DNA of 64,000 bases from Beijerinckia sp. 28-YEA-48. GTDB lineage: Bacteria > Pseudomonadota > Alphaproteobacteria > Rhizobiales > Beijerinckiaceae. A program made the translations under genes and the position numbers. The DNA is taken from the NCBI RefSeq assembly GCF_900104955.1, contig NZ_FNSI01000001.1:530001-594000 (forward strand). The letters are read 5' to 3'. Shown here piece after piece: positions 49,758 to 57,921 of this stretch; the first letter of the stretch is position 1, and each line of letters opens with the position of its first letter. The notes beneath the pieces were generated by a model. It saw only the letters and a list, made by a program, of their open reading frames with translations, searched no databases and had not been told where the DNA came from.

Positions 49758-50957
49758 ATGCCCATCGACGAACGTCAATGTTCCCCCATCTCGCGTTCCG
49801 AGCTCGAACGCCGTTGGGCGCTTGTTCGTGATATGATGCGCGAACATCGTATCGATCTTCTGTTGTGTCAGGCCGCGAACATGATCACCGGCATGGGCGG
49901 GCATTTCCGCTGGCTGACCGGCATTCCGGTGCAGAGCTCATACCCGCAAACGGTCATCTTTCGGCGCGAGGGGTTGAGCACGATCGTGATGCATGGCGAT
50001 TTCGATGCTGTAGCCCAGCTCGATGACAAGGACCCGGCATCGCCGGGTGTTGGGGTTCGGTTCACGGCCCCGAGCTTTCCAGCCGTCAATTATGTTGCCG
50101 ACTATGACGCGGAACTGGTCGCCAAGGAATTGCAGAAGAGCAAGCTCCAGCGTATCGGCATTCTGGCGCCGAACACGTGGTTTTCCAGCATGACGACTGG
50201 GCTTCGAAAACTTCTCGGTGATGTCGAGTTCGTCGACATCACATCGCAAATTGACGAAGCGAAGGCGACCAAGAGCGCCGAAGAGATCGAGCTGATCCGC
50301 CGCACGGCCGCGATGCAGGACGCGATCCTTGAGAAGGTGCGGACTCATATCAAACCCGGTATGCGGGACTTTGAAGTGATGGCTTATGGCCAATATGTCG
50401 GTCAGATGATGGGCAGCGAGGCCGGTTATTTTCTGGGATCATCGGCGGCCGAGGGCGATCCCATTCTCATTCGCCGCCGAATCGAGCATGGCCGCGAGCT
50501 GCGCGAAAATGACGTTATGTATTTTCAATGCGAGAACAGCGGGGCAGGGGGCGAGTTTACCCATGTCGGGCGCTATTTTGCCTTGGGCAAAGTGCCTCGT
50601 GAACTTGAGGATGTATTTAGCGCGATCATTGAGGCGCAGGAGTTCACCATCAGTCTTTTGAAGGTTGGCGCGTCGTGCAGCGAGATATTCGCGGAGTACA
50701 ATGCCTATATGAAGGCGCGCGGCTTTCCGCCAGAGCGCCGTGTTCATTGCCATGGCCAGGGCTATGACGTGGTGGAGCGGCCGCTGATTAGGCAGGATGA
50801 GACCATGAAGCTTGGGCCCAGCATGAATATGGGTCTGCATCCTCTAGTGATGCGCAAGGGCTTGTTCGTCACTTGCAGCGATAACCTATTGATCACGCCA
50901 CAGGGCAAGGTCGAACGGTTGCACAAGACGCCGCGTGAGATATTTCGTCTGGGATGA
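49758..50957 (+). CDS. M24/creatinase-like protein with altered metal ligands
   Basis: This 399-residue protein has the M24 pita-bread fold: HRIDLLLCQAANMITGMGGH in the N-domain and HCHGQGYDVVERPLIR (the HGxG...E segment) in the catalytic domain. The two Asp metal ligands of active M24 peptidases are not visible: where IDxG and DxxR are expected, the sequence reads ENDVMYFQCENSG and FTHVGRYFALG. It may therefore be a metal-free enzyme like creatinase, or a binding protein. ATGs at 49755 and 49758 both follow AAGGAG. It is in the same plus-strand unit as the ABC ATPase and the class II aldolase. Confidence 0.8.
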   Translation: MPIDERQCSPISRSELERRWALVRDMMREHRIDLLLCQAANMITGMGGHFRWLTGIPVQSSYPQTVIFRREGLSTIVMHGDFDAVAQLDDKDPASPGVGVRFTAPSFPAVNYVADYDAELVAKELQKSKLQRIGILAPNTWFSSMTTGLRKLLGDVEFVDITSQIDEAKATKSAEEIELIRRTAAMQDAILEKVRTHIKPGMRDFEVMAYGQYVGQMMGSEAGYFLGSSAAEGDPILIRRRIEHGRELRENDVMYFQCENSGAGGEFTHVGRYFALGKVPRELEDVFSAIIEAQEFTISLLKVGASCSEIFAEYNAYMKARGFPPERRVHCHGQGYDVVERPLIRQDETMKLGPSMNMGLHPLVMRKGLFVTCSDNLLITPQGKVERLHKTPREIFRLG

Positions 50958-51016
50958 ATGACAGAACGGGATTTTCGGTTGGACATGCGGTTCACATGGC
51001 AGGATAGGGACAGGAT

Positions 51017-51790
51017 ATGAGTATCGATCAGGATGCGCAGCGGAAGGAGGATCTCGTCACGGCTTACCGGGTTCTCGTGAACGAAGGCATTCTCGACAGT
51101 TTCGGCCATGTCTCTTTCCGTTCGACCATGGATCCAAATGTTTTCCTGGTCCCGCGTGCGATGCCGCCGGCGCTTGTCGAGAAAGACGATATTCTTGAAT
51201 TACGCGTGGCGGACAGCCAGCCGATCGATCCACAGGGGCGCCGCGTGAATGGCGAGCGCTATATCCATGGTGAGATTTATAAGGCCCGGCCGGATGTGAT
51301 GTCGGTGATTCATTCCCATTCGCAGGCGGTGATCCCGCTCAGTCTGACCGACATTTCGATGCGGCCGGTGATCGCACAGGCCGGCTTTCTGCCGCCGGAG
51401 ACGCCGAATTTCGAGATCAGGGATGCTTGCGAGCCTGGCTATCGCGGATTGCAGATCACGGATATGGCGAGAGGCGCAGCGCTGGCCCGTACCTTGTCGT
51501 CGCATCCAGTTGCCTTGCTGCGTGGGCATGGCAATGTGGTCGTCGGTGGTTCGATCAAACAGGCCGTGGTCTATGCCGCCTTTGTCGACATCAATGCCCG
51601 CATGCAGATGCAGGCGATGATGCTGTCCCCCAGTATCGTTCCTATGAATGCGGCGGAATTATTCACGCCGGAGGAGTTCGATATCAATCGGCCGTGGGAG
51701 CATCTGCGGTTGAAGGCGCTTGGGACGGAGAACCGCGACAAAGTCGATCGCGCTCAGTTCGGCCTCGATCAGACCCAGGCGAAAAAATAG
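51017..51790 (+). CDS. Class II aldolase/adducin-family protein
   Basis: This 257-residue protein has the zinc-site pattern of the family: ERYIHGEIYKARPDVMSVIH with the Glu, HSHSQAVIPL with two His ligands, and LRGHGNVVVGG with the third His. Class II aldolases cleave or form C-C bonds of hydroxy-acids or sugar phosphates; some act on aromatic-derived hydroxy-keto acids. It follows the creatinase-like gene by 59 bp on the same strand and is the last gene of this plus-strand unit, before a convergent O-methyltransferase. Confidence 0.85.
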   Translation: MSIDQDAQRKEDLVTAYRVLVNEGILDSFGHVSFRSTMDPNVFLVPRAMPPALVEKDDILELRVADSQPIDPQGRRVNGERYIHGEIYKARPDVMSVIHSHSQAVIPLSLTDISMRPVIAQAGFLPPETPNFEIRDACEPGYRGLQITDMARGAALARTLSSHPVALLRGHGNVVVGGSIKQAVVYAAFVDINARMQMQAMMLSPSIVPMNAAELFTPEEFDINRPWEHLRLKALGTENRDKVDRAQFGLDQTQAKK

Positions 51791-51885
51791 CCGCTTGTTG
51801 TCTTCAAACAAAAGACCATGGATCTGGTCGATCCAAAGTCTCATTAGGCGTTTCAGATTTGACCGGCGCTGCAGGCCGGTTCCGC

Positions 51886-52548
51886 TTAGCGGGGTCGGAC
51901 CAGCATCATGCCGTCACCGACAGAAATGAGGACGCGGTCGACCCGTTCATCGGCTGCGATCTTGGCATTGAGCGCGCGGATACTGGTCACGCTGCTATGG
52001 TCGACGGAAGGGTCGGCGACGCGACCTTCTCGGAACATATTGTCGAGAACGATCAAACCGCCCTGACGTACCAGAACGAGGCAGCTCTCATAATAGACAT
52101 CGTAGCTTTCTTTGTCCGCATCAATGAAGGCGAGGTCGAAATGGCCGGTCTTGCCTTCCGCCTCGAGCTTCTTCAACGAGTCGACGCCAGCGCCGAGGCG
52201 CAGCTCGATCTTGTTGGCCACGCCACCGCGCTTCCAGGCATCTTCGGCGATGCGGGTCCAATCGGCACTGCGATCGCAGGTGACGACTTTGCCGTCCGCA
52301 GGCAGAGCGAGGGCCATGGTTAGCGAGGAGTAGCCGGTGAACGTGCCGATTTCGAGCACATTGCGCGCTTGAACCAATTTGACCAGGAAACTCAGGAAAT
52401 GGCCTTGCTCGGGTGCGATCTGCATGCTGGCGCGCGGCATTTCTTTGGTCGTGGCGCGCAGGTGAGTGAGTTCCGCATGTTCCGGCGGGCAGCTGTTCAC
52501 GATGTAGTTGAGCAGAGTGGAATCGATGGCAATAGACGCACGGGTCAT
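51886..52548 (-). CDS. O-methyltransferase (caffeoyl-CoA/catechol OMT-like)
   Basis: The 220-residue protein has the SAM-binding motif VLEIGTFTGYSSLTMALALP and, later, HFDLAFIDADKESYDVYY and GGLIVLDNMFREGRVAD, all typical of class I cation-dependent O-methyltransferases. It transfers methyl from SAM to a hydroxyl, often of a catechol. ATG 52548 follows GGGAGG by about 7 nt. It could methylate a pathway diol or serve detoxification. Two adjacent palindromes lie upstream of its start. Confidence 0.87.
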   Translation of the reverse strand: MTRASIAIDSTLLNYIVNSCPPEHAELTHLRATTKEMPRASMQIAPEQGHFLSFLVKLVQARNVLEIGTFTGYSSLTMALALPADGKVVTCDRSADWTRIAEDAWKRGGVANKIELRLGAGVDSLKKLEAEGKTGHFDLAFIDADKESYDVYYESCLVLVRQGGLIVLDNMFREGRVADPSVDHSSVTSIRALNAKIAADERVDRVLISVGDGMMLVRPR

Positions 52549-52606
52549 ATGGAACCTCCCAGTGTGGCGACTATAGTTTCTTAAAAGGCGTGGGTGATCG
52601 CACAAT

Positions 52607-52638
52607 CCCGATATATCGGGCATAACATTGGCGTTATG
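52607..52638. promoter_or_regulatory. Two abutting palindromes upstream of the O-methyltransferase
   Basis: CCCGATATATCGGG (52607-52620) is a perfect 14-bp palindrome and is immediately followed by CATAAC-ATTGGC-GTTATG (52621-52638). Both sit about 60-90 bp upstream of the methyltransferase start, so one or both are likely operators. Confidence 0.5.
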
Positions 52639-53011
52639 GGGCTAAAATCTGTCGTCTCGCGCGAATGGAACTCTGACGCGCGTTCCGCTCCGATTTTTCC
52701 GATAGGTATGTGACGAAAGTCATAGTGGCACGGCAACTATGTAATGTTGGCGTCAGCTCTCGATGTCATGAAGGGGCGATATTATTCTGGCAGAATCGAC
52801 AGTTGTGCCGCTGCATGAGTGGCGCGGCGCGCGGATTGATACTTGTCAAAGTCAATTTGCATGGGAGCACGAGTTTCGCAGATATACGACCTCGGAAATG
52901 CGGTGCGAGCGCGGTACTCCGTGGATTTTCACTTTTGGTTAAAAGGCCGAGCCTATATGTTGCGATGATGATGCATCACGTGCTCGTTCCCAATTGCGAT
53001 AAGGATCAGCC
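52639..53011. other. 373-bp non-coding gap
   Basis: Between the palindromes and the small membrane-protein gene I see no convincing gene, repeat, hairpin or RNA gene on either strand. Any promoter for the small gene must lie here, but none stands out. Confidence 0.4.
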
Positions 53012-53119
53012 ATGAGAAATCTGAACGACGACAAACTGATGTGGCTCTGCGTCGTTGTGTTGGGCGGTTTCGCGCTCACGTTCATTTCGATCCTCTACAT
53101 CTATCCGCTTGAGTTCTGA
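53012..53119 (+). CDS. Small single-pass membrane protein (35 residues)
   Basis: A 108-bp plus-strand gene starts at ATG 53012, 5 nt after AAGGA, and ends at TGA 53117-53119. The product begins MRNLNDDKLMWLCVVVLGGF and continues with a hydrophobic stretch to about residue 31, predicting one transmembrane helix with a charged N-terminal tail. I do not recognise it. Short membrane peptides of this kind often stabilise a larger complex, but nothing nearby identifies a partner. It is convergent with the VOC dioxygenase gene. Confidence 0.5.
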   Translation: MRNLNDDKLMWLCVVVLGGFALTFISILYIYPLEF

Positions 53120-53128
53120 CAAAGTCAG

Positions 53129-54013
53129 TCACTGTCCGACGAGATAGGGAATTCCAGCCGCATTGAACTCCGCTGGCGACGGCACGCCCCAGAGATTGCG
53201 CACGAGGCTGGTCTGCAGATCCCAGGTGCGCGGTTCGTACAATTCATCATTCTCGATCCGGGCCAATCCTACCGAAGTTTCGACGGCGCAGCCGTTGGGA
53301 TCGCGATAATAGGAGAAGATGTTGTCGCCGGCGCCATGTCGGCCGAGGCCCCAGAGTAGCGTGCGGCCTTTCACCGACAGATTATCGGCGATGCCGGAAA
53401 GATCTTCCAAGGAATGAGCGTCGAAAGCATAATGATGCAGATTGTTGCCACGGCCGGCAGCGATCGTGTGATGAAAGCCGTCCCAGCCGCGAAACCAGAT
53501 CAGCTCGTCATTGCTCGTGCGGTCTGAGATCTTCATGCCAAGTGCGCTGGTGAGAAAATCGCGAAAGCCGGGCATGTCGGCAACGCGTACATTCACATGT
53601 TCGAGGCGGCGCGGACGGTTGCCTGGTCCAATATAGCGTGCGGCCTTGTTGCGCGGCACGGGCGTGTGGATCTCAAACACCGGGCCGAAAGGCGTGGCGA
53701 AGCGGAAGGCGCGGGCAATACCAGGCAACAATGGCTTATCGTCGAGGATGCGGAAACCCGCAGCCTGCACACGCCGCTGTGCCTCCCCGACGGCGGCAGC
53801 ATCCATGGCTTCGAGACCAATTGCCATCACGCCCGCTTCTTCGGCCTGTCGATAGACCACCTCATACTGGCGCTCATTTGAGGACATATAGACCGTGTCG
53901 GCTTCACTATGGGTGACGCGCAATCCGACAATGTCCGAGAGATCAGCGGCTGACTCTTTCAGCTTTGTCGTTGCCATCAGGATATGACCCATTTGGCGGA
54001 TCAGATGTGCCAT
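53129..54013 (-). CDS. Extradiol-type dioxygenase of the VOC superfamily
   Basis: The 294-residue two-module VOC protein carries the iron triad His139 (LEHVNVRV), His193/194 (NLHHYAFDA) and Glu245 (AVETSVG), as in extradiol dioxygenases. The C-terminal DLQTSLVRNLWGVPS tail extends past the core. ATG 54013 follows GGGGAA by about 9 nt. It is the last gene of a minus-strand operon with a Bug protein, CoA ligase, thiolase-like protein and TRAP genes. Ring cleavage of a diol intermediate is the expected role; it is a paralogue of the protein at 20.8 kb. Confidence 0.85.
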   Translation of the reverse strand: MAHLIRQMGHILMATTKLKESAADLSDIVGLRVTHSEADTVYMSSNERQYEVVYRQAEEAGVMAIGLEAMDAAAVGEAQRRVQAAGFRILDDKPLLPGIARAFRFATPFGPVFEIHTPVPRNKAARYIGPGNRPRRLEHVNVRVADMPGFRDFLTSALGMKISDRTSNDELIWFRGWDGFHHTIAAGRGNNLHHYAFDAHSLEDLSGIADNLSVKGRTLLWGLGRHGAGDNIFSYYRDPNGCAVETSVGLARIENDELYEPRTWDLQTSLVRNLWGVPSPAEFNAAGIPYLVGQ

Positions 54014-54065
54014 GTAATTTCGTTCCCCATCTATCGCGGAATAATTGTGACTGCACCCAACGGTG

Positions 54066-55064
54066 CTATCGCTTCTCGATCTGCTGCTGTTCGACCGTTC
54101 GGGTCCACAAGGCGATCTCTTGCTCGATCTGGTTCCGCATTTCGTCCGGGCTCGAGGGATCGGGCATGACGCCGAGGCGGCTGAATTGCGTTTCGATTTC
54201 CGGCATGGCGAGCACGGCGCGCGTCTCGCTATTGACCAAATCAATGATCGCCGGCGACGTTCCCGGTGCCATGGCGAAGCCGAGCCAGGACATGGCTTCG
54301 ACGCCGGGCAGGGTTTCGTTCATGGTCGGGATATCGGGCGCCAGGCGATAGCGCGTTGGCGCGGAGAGCGCGAGTGCGCGCAACTCGCCTTCGTGAATGC
54401 GCGCGAAAGACGATGTCGCGGTATCGAACATCGCATCGATACGGCCACCCAGCAGATCGAGGATCGAAGGCGGACTGCCTGGATAGGGCACAGAGACGAT
54501 CGAAATGCCGGCTTCGTTGCTGATCAATTGCGCCAGCAGATAGTGAATGCTGCCGACAGTGTTCGTGCCCCAGGACAATGTGCCGGGTCCCGCTTTGGCG
54601 CGGACGATGAGGTCGTCGAAGGATTTGATAGGCGAGTTCGGTTTGGTCAACAGCACCATCGGATAGGCGACGACCTTAGTGACCATGGCGAAGTCATTCA
54701 CGGGGTCGTAAGGCAGGGACTTCCGTGTCGCGACCGTGCCGGGGTGGGACGCCGTCAACATCAGCAGCATGTGGCTGTTCGGTGGCGCCTTGGCGACCAT
54801 GGCATTGGCAACGGTGCCGCCGCCTGCGGGCACGGATTCGACGACGATGCGCTGGCCGAGGCGGGGCCCGAGTTTGTCGGCGACGATCCGGCCGATGATG
54901 TCGGGGCTTGTCCCGGGGATAAAGCCGACGATCAGACGGATGGGCTGCGTCGGCCATTCCAGGGCTTGCGCGGTTTTAGTGAGCCCGGTGGTGGCGGAAA
55001 GGATCGCCAGTGCGGTCAAAGAGCTGCGCAGAAAGTGGCCTACCGAACGGCGATCGCGTGCCAT
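54066..55064 (-). CDS. Bug/TctC-family substrate-binding protein
   Basis: This 332-residue protein has a signal peptide (HFLRSSLTALAILSATTGL to about TAQA). Bug hallmarks are IRLIVGFIPGTSPDIIGRIV, RIVVESVPAGGGTVANAMVA and LAPDIPTMNETLPGVEAMSW. ATG 55064 follows GGGAGGG. It lies in the operon with a CoA ligase, thiolase-like protein and complete TRAP transporter, giving that operon two unrelated kinds of binding protein. No TctAB genes are nearby. Confidence 0.87.
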   Translation of the reverse strand: MARDRRSVGHFLRSSLTALAILSATTGLTKTAQALEWPTQPIRLIVGFIPGTSPDIIGRIVADKLGPRLGQRIVVESVPAGGGTVANAMVAKAPPNSHMLLMLTASHPGTVATRKSLPYDPVNDFAMVTKVVAYPMVLLTKPNSPIKSFDDLIVRAKAGPGTLSWGTNTVGSIHYLLAQLISNEAGISIVSVPYPGSPPSILDLLGGRIDAMFDTATSSFARIHEGELRALALSAPTRYRLAPDIPTMNETLPGVEAMSWLGFAMAPGTSPAIIDLVNSETRAVLAMPEIETQFSRLGVMPDPSSPDEMRNQIEQEIALWTRTVEQQQIEKR

Positions 55065-55077
55065 GGATTGTCCCTCC

Positions 55078-56622
55078 CTATGTGTGATGTGCTTGTCGCA
55101 GTGCGCGTTTGTCGGGCTTGCCAAGCGGCGTGAGTGGAATTTCCTCAACCACGGCCAGAGACTTCGGCGCATGCACCGGGCCCTTGTGCTGGCGCACAAG
55201 CGCGATCAGTTCGGTGGTCGAAACCGTGGCGCCGGCATGCAGCCGCACGCAGGCGGTGACGGCCTCGCCCCATTTTGGGTCTGGTATGCCGTAGACGGCC
55301 GCAGCGGCGACATCGGGGTGCTGGGTCAAGACATCTTCTATTTCACGCGGGTAAACATTGAAGCCGCCGGAGATGATCATGTCCTTCTTGCGGTCGACGA
55401 TGAAGTAGAACCCGTCGGCGTCGCGGTAGCCGACATCGCCGGTGTGCAGCCAGTCGCCTTTAAGGGTTTCGGCTGTCTGCTCCGGTTGTTGCCAATAGCC
55501 GCTCATCACCAGGGAGCCGCGCACGCAGATTTCGCCGGCCTGGCCATCGGCAACGGGATTGCCGTCATCATCAAGCAGCGCGACCTGCACACCCGGATAG
55601 GGTTTGCCGGCGGAGCTGAGACGCGCGATGTCGCCGCTGACGTGATCGTTCTGGTTCAGCATCAGCACCGTATTGGGCGCTTCTGTCTGGCCGTAGGACT
55701 GGATCAGCACGGGGCCGAGCATGTCGAGGGCCTCGCGCAAGCGGGCGGGCGCGGCCGGCGCTGCGCTATAGACGAGGGCACGAATGCTGGCGAGGTCGCC
55801 AGCGCGGTCTTTGGCCTTGTCGATGAGGTCATAGATCATGGTTGGCACAAGCCAGGTCAGTTCCGGCTGATGCTTCCGCGCGGCGTCGACGAATGTTTCG
55901 ACGTTGAAGCCGCGCAGCAGAATGGCGCAGCCGCCCCGTGCCAGCGTCGAAAAGACCAGCGAGCCGGCGCCGTGTGACACCGGAGCCGGGCAAAGATAGC
56001 GCACGCCATCAGGTAGCGGGATGCCGGCCAGCCAGCTCAACGTATTGGTCATCAAGGTGCGATCCGACAGCATCACACCCTTGGCGCGTCCGGTCGTGCC
56101 ACCCGTATAGGCGAGGCGTATGATATCCTCGGATGATGTCCGCGCTTCCAAACGTGTGGTCGGGCAAAGGGCTGCCTCGTGCCAGAAGCTGGGAATGGAA
56201 TCGTCAGCGTCGTGCGAATACCAATGGGGGATCTGCGGGCTCTGCGCCTGTAGATTGCGCACACGTTCCGCGTAGTATTTCTCGCCGATGAACAGTTTTG
56301 GGCCGCAATCGGCGAGGACATGCACGTGGTCGGCGATGCCGGCTGTGGCATGCAGGGTCACGGATCGCAGCCCATAGATATAAGCGGCGGCGATAATGGC
56401 GACCACGTCCGGCCGGTTGCCGGAAAGTTGCGCCACGGGGTCTCCTGGTTGCAGACCGAGTTTTTTGAATAGGCCGATGGCCTTGGCAATCTGAGCGCCA
56501 AGGTCGCGATAGGTGATCGATCGATCATCCTGGATGAGGACGATGCGCTCGGCATAGCGCTCGATACAGTCGACGATCAATGCGCCGATGGTGCCATTAC
56601 TACGGATCTTCGCCCAGTCCAT
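55078..56622 (-). CDS. AMP-dependent acyl-CoA synthetase / ligase
   Basis: The 514-residue ligase has the ANL motifs LAYTGGTTGRAKGVMLS (P-loop), IQSYGQTEAPNTVL, GDWLHTGDVGYRDADGFYFI, and VDRKKDMIISGGFNVYPREI, with LTPLGKPDKR near the C-terminus carrying the catalytic Lys. It activates an acid to its CoA ester and is shorter than the ligase at 1.5 kb. It starts at ATG 56622, 10 bp after the thiolase-like stop. With that gene and the TRAP transporter it suggests CoA-dependent breakdown of an imported acid. Confidence 0.9.
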   Translation of the reverse strand: MDWAKIRSNGTIGALIVDCIERYAERIVLIQDDRSITYRDLGAQIAKAIGLFKKLGLQPGDPVAQLSGNRPDVVAIIAAAYIYGLRSVTLHATAGIADHVHVLADCGPKLFIGEKYYAERVRNLQAQSPQIPHWYSHDADDSIPSFWHEAALCPTTRLEARTSSEDIIRLAYTGGTTGRAKGVMLSDRTLMTNTLSWLAGIPLPDGVRYLCPAPVSHGAGSLVFSTLARGGCAILLRGFNVETFVDAARKHQPELTWLVPTMIYDLIDKAKDRAGDLASIRALVYSAAPAAPARLREALDMLGPVLIQSYGQTEAPNTVLMLNQNDHVSGDIARLSSAGKPYPGVQVALLDDDGNPVADGQAGEICVRGSLVMSGYWQQPEQTAETLKGDWLHTGDVGYRDADGFYFIVDRKKDMIISGGFNVYPREIEDVLTQHPDVAAAAVYGIPDPKWGEAVTACVRLHAGATVSTTELIALVRQHKGPVHAPKSLAVVEEIPLTPLGKPDKRALRQAHHT

Positions 56623-56632
56623 GGTCAGGCCC

Positions 56633-57874
56633 TCACGACCGGCTCAGGATGGTGACAGCGGCGACCGCTTCCTCGCCATCGTAGAAACCGCCGCCGTTTT
56701 CGGCAATGGCGATGCGGGCATTGGGCACTTGGCGTTTGTCCGCTTCGCCGCGCAATTGCGTCACCAGTTCATGCAGCTGGATGGCGCCGGTCGCGCCGAT
56801 CGGGTGGCCCTTGCAGATCAGGCCGCCGGAGGTGTTGACGGGGATGCGCCCACCAAGCTTGGTTTCGCCGCGCTCGGCGCACCTGGCGCCTTCGCCAATC
56901 GCGCACAGGCCCAGATTCTCGACATGGCGGATTTCGGCGAAGGACGTGGCATCGTGTACCTCCGCGACCGAGATGTCGGACGGGCCGACACCGGCCTGTT
57001 CATAGGCTTTCTTGGCGGCGATGCGGCCGACGTGATTTTCGTAATCGTCAGGTGCGCGCTTGCGGCCGCTGGCAAGCTGCGTCGCTAGAACGCGGATGGC
57101 GCGCTTGCGATCGAAACGGTCGAGGGCGCTTTCGGCGCACATGATGATGGCGCCCGCGCCGTCGGAAATCGGTGCGCACATGGAGCGGGTCAGCGGCCAG
57201 CTCACCATCCGGTCGGCGAGCACTTCGTCGGCTGTCATTGGATGGCGATATTGCGCCAGTGGATTGAACTGCGAGACCCAGTGGTTCTTGGCGGCCACCG
57301 CTGCGATCTGTTGTGGGCTGGTGCCGTAGAGCTTCATGTGATGGCGCGCCATGGCGGCGTAGCTATCCATAAAGATGCTGTGCTCGCCCGTATTGGCCAG
57401 CGGTGCCGGTGCACCTGGGAGGTCCGCCGAGAGCGCCAGGAGTTGTTTGATCTGATCGCTGGCGATCTCGCGGTCCATACCGCCGAGGAAGGCTTCGAAC
57501 ATCAGCTCGCGCTTTTCCGGATAGTTCATCTTCTCGGTACCGACGACGAGGGCAACCTCGCTCAGGCCGGCGCTGATGGCGGCGAATGCCTGATTGACGC
57601 CGGTGGAAGAGCTGGCGCAGGCATTGTCGCAATTGACGATCGGGATTTCCTCAAAACCCATGGCACGCAGGGCGCATTGGCCGCGAATGCCATGTTGTCC
57701 CTCCATCACCCCTTGCCGCGTGTTGGAAAACCATGCTGCTTCAATCTGGTCTTGCCGGGCGCCGGCGTCAGTGAGGGCGGCGTTCACCGCCATGGCAGTC
57801 AATTGTTTGACCGATTTGTCGAGATGCTTGCCGAGAGGCGTCATGCCGACGCCGATGATGTAAACATTGCTCAT
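56633..57874 (-). CDS. Thiolase-like protein (SCP2-type acetyl-CoA acetyltransferase family)
   Basis: This 413-residue thiolase-fold protein has the active-site Cys in IVNCDNACASSSTG (Cys86) and the His motif GLICKGHPIGATG, plus the VAEVHDATSFAEIRHVENLG region. The order matches SCP2-type thiolases and lipid-transfer proteins rather than classic FadA. It would cleave a beta-keto-acyl-CoA or condense acyl-CoAs. The gene follows DctM and precedes the CoA ligase on the minus strand. ATG 57874 is the family N-terminus (MSNVYIIGVGMTPLGK). Confidence 0.85.
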   Translation of the reverse strand: MSNVYIIGVGMTPLGKHLDKSVKQLTAMAVNAALTDAGARQDQIEAAWFSNTRQGVMEGQHGIRGQCALRAMGFEEIPIVNCDNACASSSTGVNQAFAAISAGLSEVALVVGTEKMNYPEKRELMFEAFLGGMDREIASDQIKQLLALSADLPGAPAPLANTGEHSIFMDSYAAMARHHMKLYGTSPQQIAAVAAKNHWVSQFNPLAQYRHPMTADEVLADRMVSWPLTRSMCAPISDGAGAIIMCAESALDRFDRKRAIRVLATQLASGRKRAPDDYENHVGRIAAKKAYEQAGVGPSDISVAEVHDATSFAEIRHVENLGLCAIGEGARCAERGETKLGGRIPVNTSGGLICKGHPIGATGAIQLHELVTQLRGEADKRQVPNARIAIAENGGGFYDGEEAVAAVTILSRS

Positions 57875-57921
57875 GGTTCTGTCCGGCCATCCATGTCGGT
57901 GGGGGAGGGATGATCCATGTT

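Noticed and set aside
52710..53015. A 101-residue frame upstream of the small membrane-protein gene
   Set aside because: No ribosome site, no recognisable motif and Cys/Arg-scattered composition; it ends inside the small gene's start region.
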